The notes under the pieces: model-generated
Told to the model about the DNA's origin: nothing
Databases searched by the model: none
Seen by the model: the letters and a program-made list of their open reading frames with translations, nothing else
NCBI GenBank assembly: GCA_027488865.1
Contig: JAIYAU010000040.1
Location: 1 to 40,827 of the forward strand
Direction of reading: 5' to 3'
Source: Cytophagaceae bacterium
Lineage (GTDB): Bacteria; Bacteroidota; Bacteroidia; Cytophagales; UBA9547
DNA: 40,827 nucleotides
In this document: positions 18,570-25,492 of the stretch, in pieces
How the letters are laid out: every line of letters begins with the position of its first letter
How positions within the stretch are numbered: position 1 is the stretch's first letter
Position numbers and translations under genes: made by a program

Positions 18570-21103
18570 TGGCAACAGTAAATTTCAGGACAAATGTCTT
18601 ATTAAAAAGCATCATTGGTAAGGACTTAATTACTGATGATAACAATGCAGTTCTTGAATTAGTTAAAAATTCTTTTGATGCAGGCTCTAATAAAGTTGTA
18701 TTAGAGTTTGAAAATCTTATACACAATTTACCCAACAAGGACTCGAAACTTATAATTTCAGATACTGGGATTGGAATGTCAGAATATGATTTAGAAAATA
18801 AATGGCTAAACATTGCTTATTCAGAGAAAAAAGAAAGGAGAGAAGAATACGGAAGAATATTAGCAGGAAACAAAGGAGTAGGAAGATTCTCTTGTGACAG
18901 ACTTGGTCAATACTTGACTATCTATTCGAGGAAGCAAAATGAGAATTTTACCAAGTTATATATTGATTGGAATTGGTTTGAAGTTACAGGTAATATAGAT
19001 CTTAATATTCAAGACATCAATCTTGAAACAGAAGAAATAAAAGAGGAGGATTTTTTTAATTTAACAGGAATTCAAACGTTTACAAAAGGTACAATTCTTG
19101 AGATTTCATCACTTAGAGAAACATGGAGTTACAATAAAATCTTATCCTTAAAAAGGCAACTAGAACGATTAATAAATCCAAATCAATCTTTTAAATCTTT
19201 GCCATTTGAAGTAGAAATAATAGCGAAGGATTATTTTAACGAGGAAAAGTCTAAAGAGAATCACGACAAAATAAATGGAATTGTAAAAAACAGGATATTT
19301 GAAAATTTGGATTTTAGAACTACAAGTATTCAGTCAAACATTTGTGCATGTGGTGACCTTACAACTACAACATTACAGGATAGAGGCAATAACATTTTTA
19401 AACTAGTAGAAAGAAACAAGTTCACTCAGCTTAAAAATATTGATATTAATATTTACTATTTAAACCCTTATTCAAAAGCGTATTTTACTAAACAAACAGG
19501 AATTCGTTCGGTTAATTTTGGGTCTATTTTTTTGTTTATCAATGGATTTAGGATACCACCATATGGAGATGAAGGCGATGATTGGTTAGGGATGGAGAAT
19601 AGGAAAGGCCAAGGTTATAGTAGATACTTGGGAACAAGAGAAGTGGTTGGTCGAATTGAGATAAAAGATGAGGATGAAAATTTTAAGATTATTTCGAATA
19701 GAACTGGTGTAGTAAATAATGAAGCCTTTTTTCAATTAACTAAAAATGAAAGTCCTTTTGGGTACTATTATAAGACATTTAGACGACTAGAAAGATTTGT
19801 TGCAGAAGGAATAAAATGGGATAGTACTAATGAGGATGAAAGGAAATTAGAAACCAAAATTTTAAACGACCCAAACTGGGATGAATCAAAAGAAAACTAT
19901 TTAGAAGATTCACTAACAAGAAATAAGCGTGTTATACAAGTCGTTAGAAACATTATAGATGCAAAAAAGGATGATATAATAAGTTTATCTGTAAATGAAT
20001 CATTTGTTGACGACTTAATAGAAGAGCAGTCGAATAAAGTCAAATTAGAATTAGATCAAATCGCAGAACGTTTAACATCTCAAAATTTAAGCACTAAAGA
20101 AATAGCTTCATTTCTTGAAAAGATAAATATTTCCAAAAGTGAATTAGATAGGTTTTCGAGTATTATTTCCCCCTACAAAAAAGATGTTGGTGAAATTGAA
20201 AATATCTACAATGATTTAGAAAGTAGATATAACCAACTAAAACAAGAAAAATCAAGACTAGAAAAAAAACTTGAGGAAGAAGAAAAAACAAGAAAAGAAG
20301 TAGAAGAAAAAAAGCAGAAAATTGAAGCAGATTTAGAGGTAGAAAAACAAAAGAACACCTATTTACTTGCTACGAGAAGGACAATAAGCCCTGATGCTGA
20401 TGGCTTAATACATAATATTAAGTTGAATACTTCGAACATAATCTCTTATGTTAATATAGCGAGTAGACTCATTAATGCTGGAAACGTTGATACAAATAAA
20501 TTATTGGATTACCTAAGCAACATTGCAGCAGAAGCAGAAAAGTGTTTAACTATTTCTAAAATAATTACTCGAGCGGATATTCAAGAAGAAGTACATAACA
20601 AACCAATAAATATTCCAAGATACATAGAGCAGTATTGCGAACATTATAATGATGTATTCGACAGGTCAGTTGAATTGAAAGTTGATAATAAAGCGAAAGA
20701 CTATTGGGTTATCACAAACATACTTGACTTATCACTTGTTTTTGACAATCTTTTCTCAAATGCTCAAAAGTGGAATGCGTCTGAAATTCTTCTTGAAATT
20801 AATAATACTTCTGAGGATACATTATCAATCATTGTTAATGACAATGGAATTGGCTTAGTGGAGAAATATGCAAATAATTCAGAAAAAATATTTGAATTAG
20901 GAATAAATGAACAATCGCCTAATAATTTAGGGTATGGTGGTTCCGGTATTGGTTTATTTACTGTAAGAAAAACCTTAAAGGATGTAAATAAGAATTTGAA
21001 AGGAGATATTCGATTTATTGGAAATGGGTATAAGTTAAAAGGGGCATCGTTTGAAATAACATTAAAAAACAAATATATCAATGCAGAATTGCCTAATCAT
21101 TGA
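18569..21103 (+). CDS. Double GHKL ATPase: MORC/Hsp90-like N-terminus fused to histidine-kinase-like C-terminus
   Basis: An 844-residue cytosolic protein with no membrane segments. The N-terminal ATPase has an N box (ELVKNSFDA, 30-38), G1 (SDTGIGM, 64-70) and a glycine-rich lid (AGNKGVGRF, 99-107). A second-domain strand set follows around 318-390 (FLFINGFRIPPYG, DDWLG, NRTGVV), typical of Hsp90/MORC-like ATPases. Helices and a strong coiled coil span about 490-600. A helix at 611-630 carries His615 in HNIKLNT, placed like a histidine-kinase phosphoacceptor. The C-terminal kinase-like ATPase has N box FDNLFSNAQK (725-734), G1 DNGIGL (758-763) and G2 GGSGIGL (790-796). The receiver gene overlaps its 3' end by 23 bases. 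Inferred: it senses a DNA or infection state by ATP-driven clamping and signals to the receiver. MutL/MORC-like ATPases are known near restriction-modification genes; biochemical activity here is unproven. Confidence 0.85.
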   Translation: MATVNFRTNVLLKSIIGKDLITDDNNAVLELVKNSFDAGSNKVVLEFENLIHNLPNKDSKLIISDTGIGMSEYDLENKWLNIAYSEKKERREEYGRILAGNKGVGRFSCDRLGQYLTIYSRKQNENFTKLYIDWNWFEVTGNIDLNIQDINLETEEIKEEDFFNLTGIQTFTKGTILEISSLRETWSYNKILSLKRQLERLINPNQSFKSLPFEVEIIAKDYFNEEKSKENHDKINGIVKNRIFENLDFRTTSIQSNICACGDLTTTTLQDRGNNIFKLVERNKFTQLKNIDINIYYLNPYSKAYFTKQTGIRSVNFGSIFLFINGFRIPPYGDEGDDWLGMENRKGQGYSRYLGTREVVGRIEIKDEDENFKIISNRTGVVNNEAFFQLTKNESPFGYYYKTFRRLERFVAEGIKWDSTNEDERKLETKILNDPNWDESKENYLEDSLTRNKRVIQVVRNIIDAKKDDIISLSVNESFVDDLIEEQSNKVKLELDQIAERLTSQNLSTKEIASFLEKINISKSELDRFSSIISPYKKDVGEIENIYNDLESRYNQLKQEKSRLEKKLEEEEKTRKEVEEKKQKIEADLEVEKQKNTYLLATRRTISPDADGLIHNIKLNTSNIISYVNIASRLINAGNVDTNKLLDYLSNIAAEAEKCLTISKIITRADIQEEVHNKPINIPRYIEQYCEHYNDVFDRSVELKVDNKAKDYWVITNILDLSLVFDNLFSNAQKWNASEILLEINNTSEDTLSIIVNDNGIGLVEKYANNSEKIFELGINEQSPNNLGYGGSGIGLFTVRKTLKDVNKNLKGDIRFIGNGYKLKGASFEITLKNKYINAELPNH

Positions 21104-21737
21104 CGAAGAAAGTCAAGCAGCATTCATTGAAGAAGTTGGTTTAGAGGCACAGCAAAAAGGTGTTCCAATTACATTGTACCAATATGATCCACACCACAAT
21201 AAAAGCTGGCTGGATTACTCGTCTAGTAAACCAACTATAAAAGATCACCTTCTAAAGGAAGACTTACAAACCAAACTTAATAAAAGGATAGATGTTATAC
21301 TTTGTGATTACGATTTTAAGTTAAATAACCTTGACGGATTCGAACTTTTACGTTGGATTAGAACAAGGAATAAAAGCACGAAACTTATTCTATACTCTGG
21401 AAAAGGTGATTTGCAACGCACCTTCTTGAATTCTAAAACACCAGAAGAAGTAGTAAAAATTATACGGGCCAATATAAGTGATGTTATTTCTAGAGAACAC
21501 CGTAAGGGAATTTTATTTAGCTATTTAAAAGATTCTAAATTTGATACCGATTTGTTCATCTTAGAGCAATTAAGCCGATATCCGGACTTAAAAATACAAA
21601 ATTCATGTCCTGAATTTGATGGACTAACTTTGGGTGAAATTCTTGAATACATTGCAGATGGAAGCAATAAAGGATTTATGTTCAAGAAAAATCTTTTAGA
21701 ATTGACTATTGCACACTTATTAGAACTAGAAAAGTAA
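21081..21737 (+). CDS. Atypical response-regulator receiver protein
   Basis: A 218-residue protein. Residues 1-140 follow a receiver fold: acidic cluster DEE (8-10), a strand and putative phospho-acceptor VILCDYDF with Asp76, LDGFELLRWIR (84-94), and LILYSGKG with Ser106 at the Thr/Ser switch. At the position of the usual Lys in a final S-D-x-I-x-K motif it has ISREH, so Arg138 probably replaces that Lys. A 35-residue insertion (about 36-70) separates the acidic cluster from Asp76. Residues 141-218 are helical with no DNA-binding domain I can recognise, so it probably works by protein contact. It overlaps the ATPase gene by 23 bases and directly abuts the next gene. It is the likely partner of His615 in the ATPase and a switch for the downstream protein. 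Confidence 0.78.
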   Translation: MQNCLIIDEESQAAFIEEVGLEAQQKGVPITLYQYDPHHNKSWLDYSSSKPTIKDHLLKEDLQTKLNKRIDVILCDYDFKLNNLDGFELLRWIRTRNKSTKLILYSGKGDLQRTFLNSKTPEEVVKIIRANISDVISREHRKGILFSYLKDSKFDTDLFILEQLSRYPDLKIQNSCPEFDGLTLGEILEYIADGSNKGFMFKKNLLELTIAHLLELEK

Positions 21738-22379
21738 ATGTTACATATTGTTTACTCTAAAGATAAATCGACTGAGTTTCTCTCCTCAATACCCTTAAGA
21801 CTAAAAGAAAAATTTGAAACCAAAGTGTCTGTTCTAGAAATCGTTCAGACAAGCAATCAAAATACAATTCATAACTATATAGAAGTAGTTCCAGCAAACG
21901 ATCTAGTACTTTTTCTTGGTCATGGAAGTAGCTTTTGTTTATATGGCTATGAGAAAGAAAAAATAATATCAAAAGACCATTTACATCTTTTCAATAGCAA
22001 GAATCTTTTCTGTTTCTCATGTAATTCAAATGAATTATTGCGCAAGAACTTCAAAAGTACTTTAATCGTAAAAGCAGTAGGTTTTGGAGATATACCAACC
22101 GACATTGATGACATTCAAGCCATCCAAGAGCAAGATTCTCTTGCCTATGGCAAAATAGATGATATTGTTATTGAGCAATTTCGTGAAATCATTACAGCCC
22201 TCGTACATGATTCATTTTCAGATTATATAACAAGAGGTTTAGACTTTGTTGGATTATGTAATTATTTCTCTATTCGCTTAAACAAAAAAATCAATGAACT
22301 TATTCTAAACAAATCACTTAATTATAAACAATTGGCTGGCTTACTTTTTCAATTGAAAGATGAAATGTGTGTATTTTAA
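21738..22379 (+). CDS. Putative caspase/CHAT-like (clan CD) cysteine protease effector
   Basis: A 213-residue protein with no family I can name. Two hydrophobic strands end in the residues expected of a clan CD peptidase dyad: NDLVLFLGHGSS, giving His62-Gly63, and NLFCFSCNSNEL, giving Cys95. The 33-residue gap between them is shorter than the roughly 45 usual in caspases and CHAT proteins. A strand with VKAVGFGDIPTD (111-122) follows, where CHAT proteins often have a small-residue strand after the Cys. The rest is helical. No signal peptide or membrane segment. The start immediately follows the receiver stop, so the two are translated together. Inferred: a suicide or regulatory protease released by the ATPase-receiver pair. 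It could instead be an inactive adaptor with the same fold. Assignment rests on pattern only. Confidence 0.5.
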   Translation: MLHIVYSKDKSTEFLSSIPLRLKEKFETKVSVLEIVQTSNQNTIHNYIEVVPANDLVLFLGHGSSFCLYGYEKEKIISKDHLHLFNSKNLFCFSCNSNELLRKNFKSTLIVKAVGFGDIPTDIDDIQAIQEQDSLAYGKIDDIVIEQFREIITALVHDSFSDYITRGLDFVGLCNYFSIRLNKKINELILNKSLNYKQLAGLLFQLKDEMCVF

Positions 22380-22442
22380 TAGAGTATAAATTATTCCCTG
22401 CTATAGGTATTTAGCCTGCAAATCGATTTACATTTATGCTGA

Positions 22443-22598
22443 ACTAGCTCGCATCACATAGAATTTTTTAACAAAAATTTAAAAGAAAGCGTAAGGCAAT
22501 ATCCCTTTCGGCGGGTTGGTGGCCATACAATTGAGATTTGGAATGAAAAGGATTTTGCTAGCATGCCTTCAATTCTAGCCTTTCATTATGATTGGTAA
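22443..22598 (+). pseudogene. Possible decayed gene tail, unidentified
   Basis: An open frame of 51 codons bounded by TGA (22440-22442) and TAA (22596-22598), with no plausible start codon in its first 40 codons. Its last 35 residues have a varied, protein-like composition with two Trp and a GGHTIEIWNEKDF stretch, unlike the surrounding AT-rich spacer. I cannot place it in a family. It may be the 3' end of a gene whose front was lost; chance is also possible. Confidence 0.25.
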
Positions 22599-22758
22599 TT
22601 AAGAAGGTTAAAGAATAATTTTACTCCATAATTCGACTGACTTTGAGAAAAAATTATGATATTGTTGATAGAAATAGGCAAAAGATATTCTGACTTAAAA
22701 GCAAAACTCAATCTTGATGGCCTACGGATTTTTAGATGAAACCCAATCCACATTGTTT

Positions 22759-22790
22759 TTTGATTTGGCAAGAATTATAAACTACATTTG
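22759..22790 (+). promoter_or_regulatory. Promoter of the zinc-ribbon/HNH pair
   Basis: TTTG at 22759-22762 and TACATTTG at 22783-22790 are 20 bases apart, an exact match to the Bacteroidota -33/-7 pattern. The zinc-ribbon ATG lies 20 bases downstream, so the pair is transcribed independently of the methyltransferase unit. Confidence 0.65.
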
Positions 22791-22810
22791 ACAATTTTAC
22801 AAGTCGCGCA

Positions 22811-22969
22811 ATGGAAGAATTAGAAATATTCATAAGTTCAGAACAACCCACCACTTGTCCTCAATGTGGTACTAGGACAGAATTAATTGAAGATTTTGAA
22901 ATATCCCAAGAACATAGATGTATTTCGGAAGATTGCAAATTTCAATTCATGCTAGAATTCGACAATTAA
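22811..22969 (+). CDS. Small zinc-ribbon protein
   Basis: A 52-residue protein. It has C-P-Q-C (residues 18-21) and a second pair in HRCISEDCKF (Cys39 and Cys44), so four cysteines could bind one zinc ion in a rubredoxin-like or zinc-ribbon knuckle. The body is acidic (EELEIF, ELIEDFE). Its TAA is one base before the ATG of the HNH nuclease, and a strong promoter sits just upstream, which supports a real gene despite its size. Inferred: an accessory or DNA-contact subunit of the nuclease, or a small regulator. I know of no named family. Confidence 0.7.
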   Translation: MEELEIFISSEQPTTCPQCGTRTELIEDFEISQEHRCISEDCKFQFMLEFDN

Positions 22970-22970
22970 T

Positions 22971-23744
22971 ATGAAAGAGGGGCAAAAGCTTTGGAGTAGG
23001 GATGAATTAATTTTAGCAGTTAATTTATATTGTAAATTGCCATTTGGTAGATTACACAGGTTAAATCCAGAAGTAATTCACTTAGCCAAACTTATAGAAA
23101 GAACACCAAGTTCAGTTGCCTACAAACTTGTAAATTTTGCAAGCCTTGATCCAAGTTTAAAAGCAAGAGGAATTAAAGGTGCTTCAAATGCCAGTAAATT
23201 GGATGCTGAAATATGGAATGAGTTTTTTAACAATTGGGATGTTTTACCTTTCGAAAGTGAAAAATTATTAGCTAAAATTGAGCATACCACAATTGAAGAA
23301 CTTAATAATATTCAGGAATTTGAATTACCAAAAGAAGGAAAAACGAGAGAACAAGTCGTTAAAGTGAGAGTAAATCAATCTTTTTTTAGAAGTTCAATTT
23401 TGGCGTCTTATAATAATACTTGTTGTATTACTGGAATTCAACAACCTGAACTTTTAATCGCTGGACATATTAAACCTTGGAGTATTGATGAGAAAAATCG
23501 ATTAAATCCTCAAAATGGAATTGCTATTAATGCACTTCACGATAAGGCTTTTGAAACTGGTTTGATGACGATTACACCAGATTTTAAAATCAAGATTTCC
23601 TCGATATTATTAAAACAAAAGAAATCAAAATCAATAGAAAATTATTTTTTGAAACTTGACAACCAAGACATTATCTTGCCTTCAAGGTTTTTTCCTGATA
23701 TTGAGTTCTTGAAATATCATAACGAAGTTCGTTTTAAGCCTTAA
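22971..23744 (+). CDS. HNH restriction-type endonuclease
   Basis: A 257-residue protein. Residues about 5-95 are a helical domain often seen on Bacteroidota HNH endonucleases (LWSRDELILAVNLYCKLPFG, LIERTPSSVAYKLVNFASLD, RGIKGASN), probably for DNA binding. The C-terminal HNH nuclease has CCITG (151-155), AGHIKPW with His166, NPQNGIAINALHDKAF with Asn182 and His190, then FETGLMTI. These residues bind the metal and cut DNA in this superfamily. Only one side of a possible structural zinc site is present (no CxxC pairs). It is coupled to the zinc-ribbon gene, one base apart. It may be the restriction half matching the C5-methyltransferase 4.4 kb upstream, though its own promoter leaves that open. 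Confidence 0.85.
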   Translation: MKEGQKLWSRDELILAVNLYCKLPFGRLHRLNPEVIHLAKLIERTPSSVAYKLVNFASLDPSLKARGIKGASNASKLDAEIWNEFFNNWDVLPFESEKLLAKIEHTTIEELNNIQEFELPKEGKTREQVVKVRVNQSFFRSSILASYNNTCCITGIQQPELLIAGHIKPWSIDEKNRLNPQNGIAINALHDKAFETGLMTITPDFKIKISSILLKQKKSKSIENYFLKLDNQDIILPSRFFPDIEFLKYHNEVRFKP

Positions 23745-23748
23745 TAAA

Positions 23749-23787
23749 CCTGTAACTTCATGGCCCGTGTCTCACGTGTCTTACAGG
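23749..23787. repeat. Nested inverted repeat after the HNH gene
   Basis: CCTGTAA (23749-23755) pairs with TTACAGG (23781-23787), and inside it CGTG (23766-23769) pairs with CACG (23773-23776). It begins five bases after the HNH stop. It has no T run, so it may be an imperfect terminator or an RNA end-protecting hairpin. Confidence 0.4.
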
Positions 23788-24154
23788 ACATTAACCTTCA
23801 CTTGCCCTAGTTTACAACCCTAGATTTGCAGCGTTAAATTATTTCAAGAAAACAATTAAAATCATGTTATAAAAATTCTTTTGGTTAAGAGGGATTCGGT
23901 CGGGCACAGTGGCTCATAATCCGTTTCTAGTTGAAAAATTAAGGCCTAGTTTAGTAAACAGAATTATAAAACAAATACTAAATGGAGGGCTAAATGGCTA
24001 TGCCTGCAATTATAAACAACCAAAATTGTCCTTCAGGAATGGCAGCTTTTTTTCTTGATTCGGTTATCGCTTTGCAATTGGTAATTCATTGGTCGTCAAG
24101 GGTAAAATGGATAAAATTGTATATTGTTGTTTTGGATAAGTTAAAAGAAATTTA

Positions 24155-24191
24155 GAATGAATGAATAATTTTATTCATTCATTCATTTTTT
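24155..24191. terminator. Perfect long hairpin terminator between convergent genes
   Basis: GAATGAATGAATAA (24155-24168) and its exact complement TTATTCATTCATTC (24171-24184) form a 14-base stem with almost no loop, followed by a T run to 24191. It lies between the HNH gene and the minus-strand SpoIIAA-like gene. A T run on one side suits the plus strand; the AT-rich stem could also act on the other strand. The arms are built from repeated GAAT/ATTC units. Confidence 0.6.
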
Positions 24192-24232
24192 AAACAATCA
24201 TTATTTCATCAAGAAATTTTGATTAATTTCAA

Positions 24233-24619
24233 CTAAGACTTCAACCAAGCCTTTGCTTCATCTTCTCCAGGAAAAACTCTATAAACTTGATTTGGGTCAT
24301 CCGTTGCTACCCTATCAGCAGAGAACCTACTAAAAACATCCTTCGATTGAATTAAGGCAAATCTTGTTACACCAGCGGCAAGCAATCGAGGAAACCAGTC
24401 GTTATTTATCCAATCTAAAGCGAATGTCCAAGTGCCTTTTACCAAGCGATTGTCGTTTAAAATAAATTTTACCTGATGTTCATTTACAAACTCAATCATT
24501 TTATTGCCTCCATTTACAATGCTATCTAACGTTTGATAGTTTTGCCAGTTGTTGTAAATCCAATGATTGGTTTCGTCCAAGTACGTTTCAATAAATTGAT
24601 CTTTATAAAGTAGTTTCAT
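24233..24619 (-). CDS. SpoIIAA/STAS-like small protein
   Basis: A 128-residue cytosolic protein on the minus strand. It begins MKLLYKDQFIETYLDE with a strand-rich first half (HWIYNNWQNYQTLD), then KFILNDNRLVKGTWTFALDW, RLLAAGVTRFALIQSKDVFS and a C-terminal helix ending EDEAKAWLKS. The alternation of strands and helices, and the ND-x-R central motif, resembles a group of short SpoIIAA/STAS-like proteins common in Bacteroidota, whose role is unknown. It stands alone, convergent with the HNH gene and divergent from the DUF5713 gene. Fold assignment is moderate; the function is not known. Confidence 0.65.
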   Translation of the reverse strand: MKLLYKDQFIETYLDETNHWIYNNWQNYQTLDSIVNGGNKMIEFVNEHQVKFILNDNRLVKGTWTFALDWINNDWFPRLLAAGVTRFALIQSKDVFSRFSADRVATDDPNQVYRVFPGEDEAKAWLKS

Positions 24620-24694
24620 TTTTAAAAAATTAGTTCTGAGAGCTTATACATAAAAGAAGAATAACAAGTTTCGTATTATTTTCTGAAATCAATT

Positions 24695-24727
24695 ATTCGT
24701 TTTGTTAAAAAAAATTTTAAAACGAAT
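24695..24727. promoter_or_regulatory. Inverted repeat between divergent genes
   Basis: ATTCGTTTT (24695-24703) is matched by AAAACGAAT (24719-24727) across 15 A/T bases. It lies between the divergent SpoIIAA-like and DUF5713 genes, 20 bases before the -7 element of the latter. It could be a shared operator. Confidence 0.4.
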
Positions 24728-24746
24728 TTTTCGCAAAACAAATTAC

Positions 24747-24754
24747 TAAATTTG
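24747..24754 (+). promoter_or_regulatory. Promoter element TAAATTTG of the DUF5713 gene
   Basis: An exact TAnnTTTG -7 element 76 bases before the ATG at 24831. No clear -33 element. Confidence 0.5.
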
Positions 24755-24830
24755 AGCTATGCAGCAAAGAACTAAGAATTGTAAAAGCCGACTACAAATG
24801 ACATGTATTTAACCTTAAAATAATATCAAA

Positions 24831-25187
24831 ATGGCAAAAGAACAAAAAGATCTAACAAATGAAAAAGTAAAGAATTATTCATTTTTAAACGAAATGTATC
24901 AAGACGAGTATTTTCCTAATGATTGTGTAGATATGGGAAAGGAAATTTTAATTGATTTATGTTTTCAAATTGAAGAACAAACCCCAAAAACATTAGAAGA
25001 CTTATATAAGTTGACCCACACTGCAACTGAAAAATTCAACGATTTGGAAGAAGTTTTTTATGAAAATGATAGTGAAATTGAAACAGTTGCCAGAGATTGT
25101 ATTGGAACAGATTTTGAATTTATTGCAAATTCTTACGGCTTTACAAATGCTGATGTTGAAGAATTAATTGCGACAAGAGAATGGTAA
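24831..25187 (+). CDS. DUF5713 family protein
   Basis: A 118-residue acidic cytosolic protein. It has the features of DUF5713: KNYSFLNEMYQDEYFPNDCV at the front, MGKEILIDLCFQIEEQ, LEDLYKLTHTATEKFNDL in the centre, and ETVARDCIGTDFEFIANSYG with a final ELIATREW. The length is normal for the family. It is helical, with no catalytic motif that I can see, and its function is unknown. It stands alone with its own promoter. No terminator is clear; short palindromes follow the stop. Confidence 0.8.
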   Translation: MAKEQKDLTNEKVKNYSFLNEMYQDEYFPNDCVDMGKEILIDLCFQIEEQTPKTLEDLYKLTHTATEKFNDLEEVFYENDSEIETVARDCIGTDFEFIANSYGFTNADVEELIATREW

Positions 25188-25492
25188 AATGCTAAATTAC
25201 TTCCACTAGTTTGGAAGTTCGCTTCAGTACCCAAAACGTAGAAGTGAAGTAGTTTCGAAACTATCAAACGGATAGAACACGAAACTAGCTCTGCTGTACA
25301 TACTTATTTTCATATTTCATTAATTTTCTCCATGACCTAAGCCAACCTATTTTAGGACAAGACACTATGTCTTACATAATTCCTTGATTGAATCTCTCTC
25401 TAATTTTCCTATATTTGGCTGTAGGGATTGTAACCTGCTTAATGGTACCTATTTTGGTATTTTAGGATAGGTTAATTTTTGAAAAGCTTAAT
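25188..25492. other. Palindrome-rich region upstream of the metal efflux operon
   Basis: No gene. From left to right: TAGTTTCGAAACTA, a perfect 14-base palindrome (25250-25263), with a further GAAACTA copy at 25281-25287; CCTATTTTAGG (25346-25356); AAGACA-CTA-TGTCTT (25359-25373); the -7 element TATATTTG (25411-25418); and ACCTAT...ATAGGT (25447-25472) in the leader. Several of these are likely regulator sites for the pump. Confidence 0.5.
25411..25418 (+). promoter_or_regulatory. Promoter element TATATTTG of the efflux operon
   Basis: An exact TAnnTTTG element 74 bases before the CzcA-like ATG. The palindrome AAGACA-CTA-TGTCTT ends 37 bases upstream of it, a usual position for an activator such as a MerR-type or two-component regulator; no regulator gene is adjacent. 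Confidence 0.55.

Larger units (their letters stand above)
22380..22810. other. Gene-poor spacer within the defence island
   Basis: No complete gene is evident. A stop-to-stop frame at 22443-22598 reads protein-like at its end (ESVRQYPFRRVGGHTIEIW, then residues to HYDW and stop) and may be the tail of a decayed gene. The right end holds the promoter of the zinc-ribbon/HNH pair. No hairpin terminator is obvious after 22379. Confidence 0.5.
23745..24232. other. Intergenic region between convergent genes
   Basis: It holds the nested inverted repeat at its start and a long hairpin with T run near its end. A 53-codon frame at 23994-24155 is present but has no family-like features. I see nothing else I can support. 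Confidence 0.5.

Noticed and set aside
22656-22739. 27-codon frame before the zinc-ribbon gene
   Set aside because: Too short, no promoter, no neighbour coupling.
17352-23744. BREX, DISARM, Gabija, Septu or Thoeris system
   Set aside because: No helicase, PglX/PglZ, OLD-type nuclease, TIR or SIR2 domain is seen; the gene set does not fit any of them.
23994-24155. 53-codon frame beginning MAMPAIINNQNCP
   Set aside because: The first residues recall a ferredoxin start, but no further Cys motif follows and no promoter is evident; probably chance.
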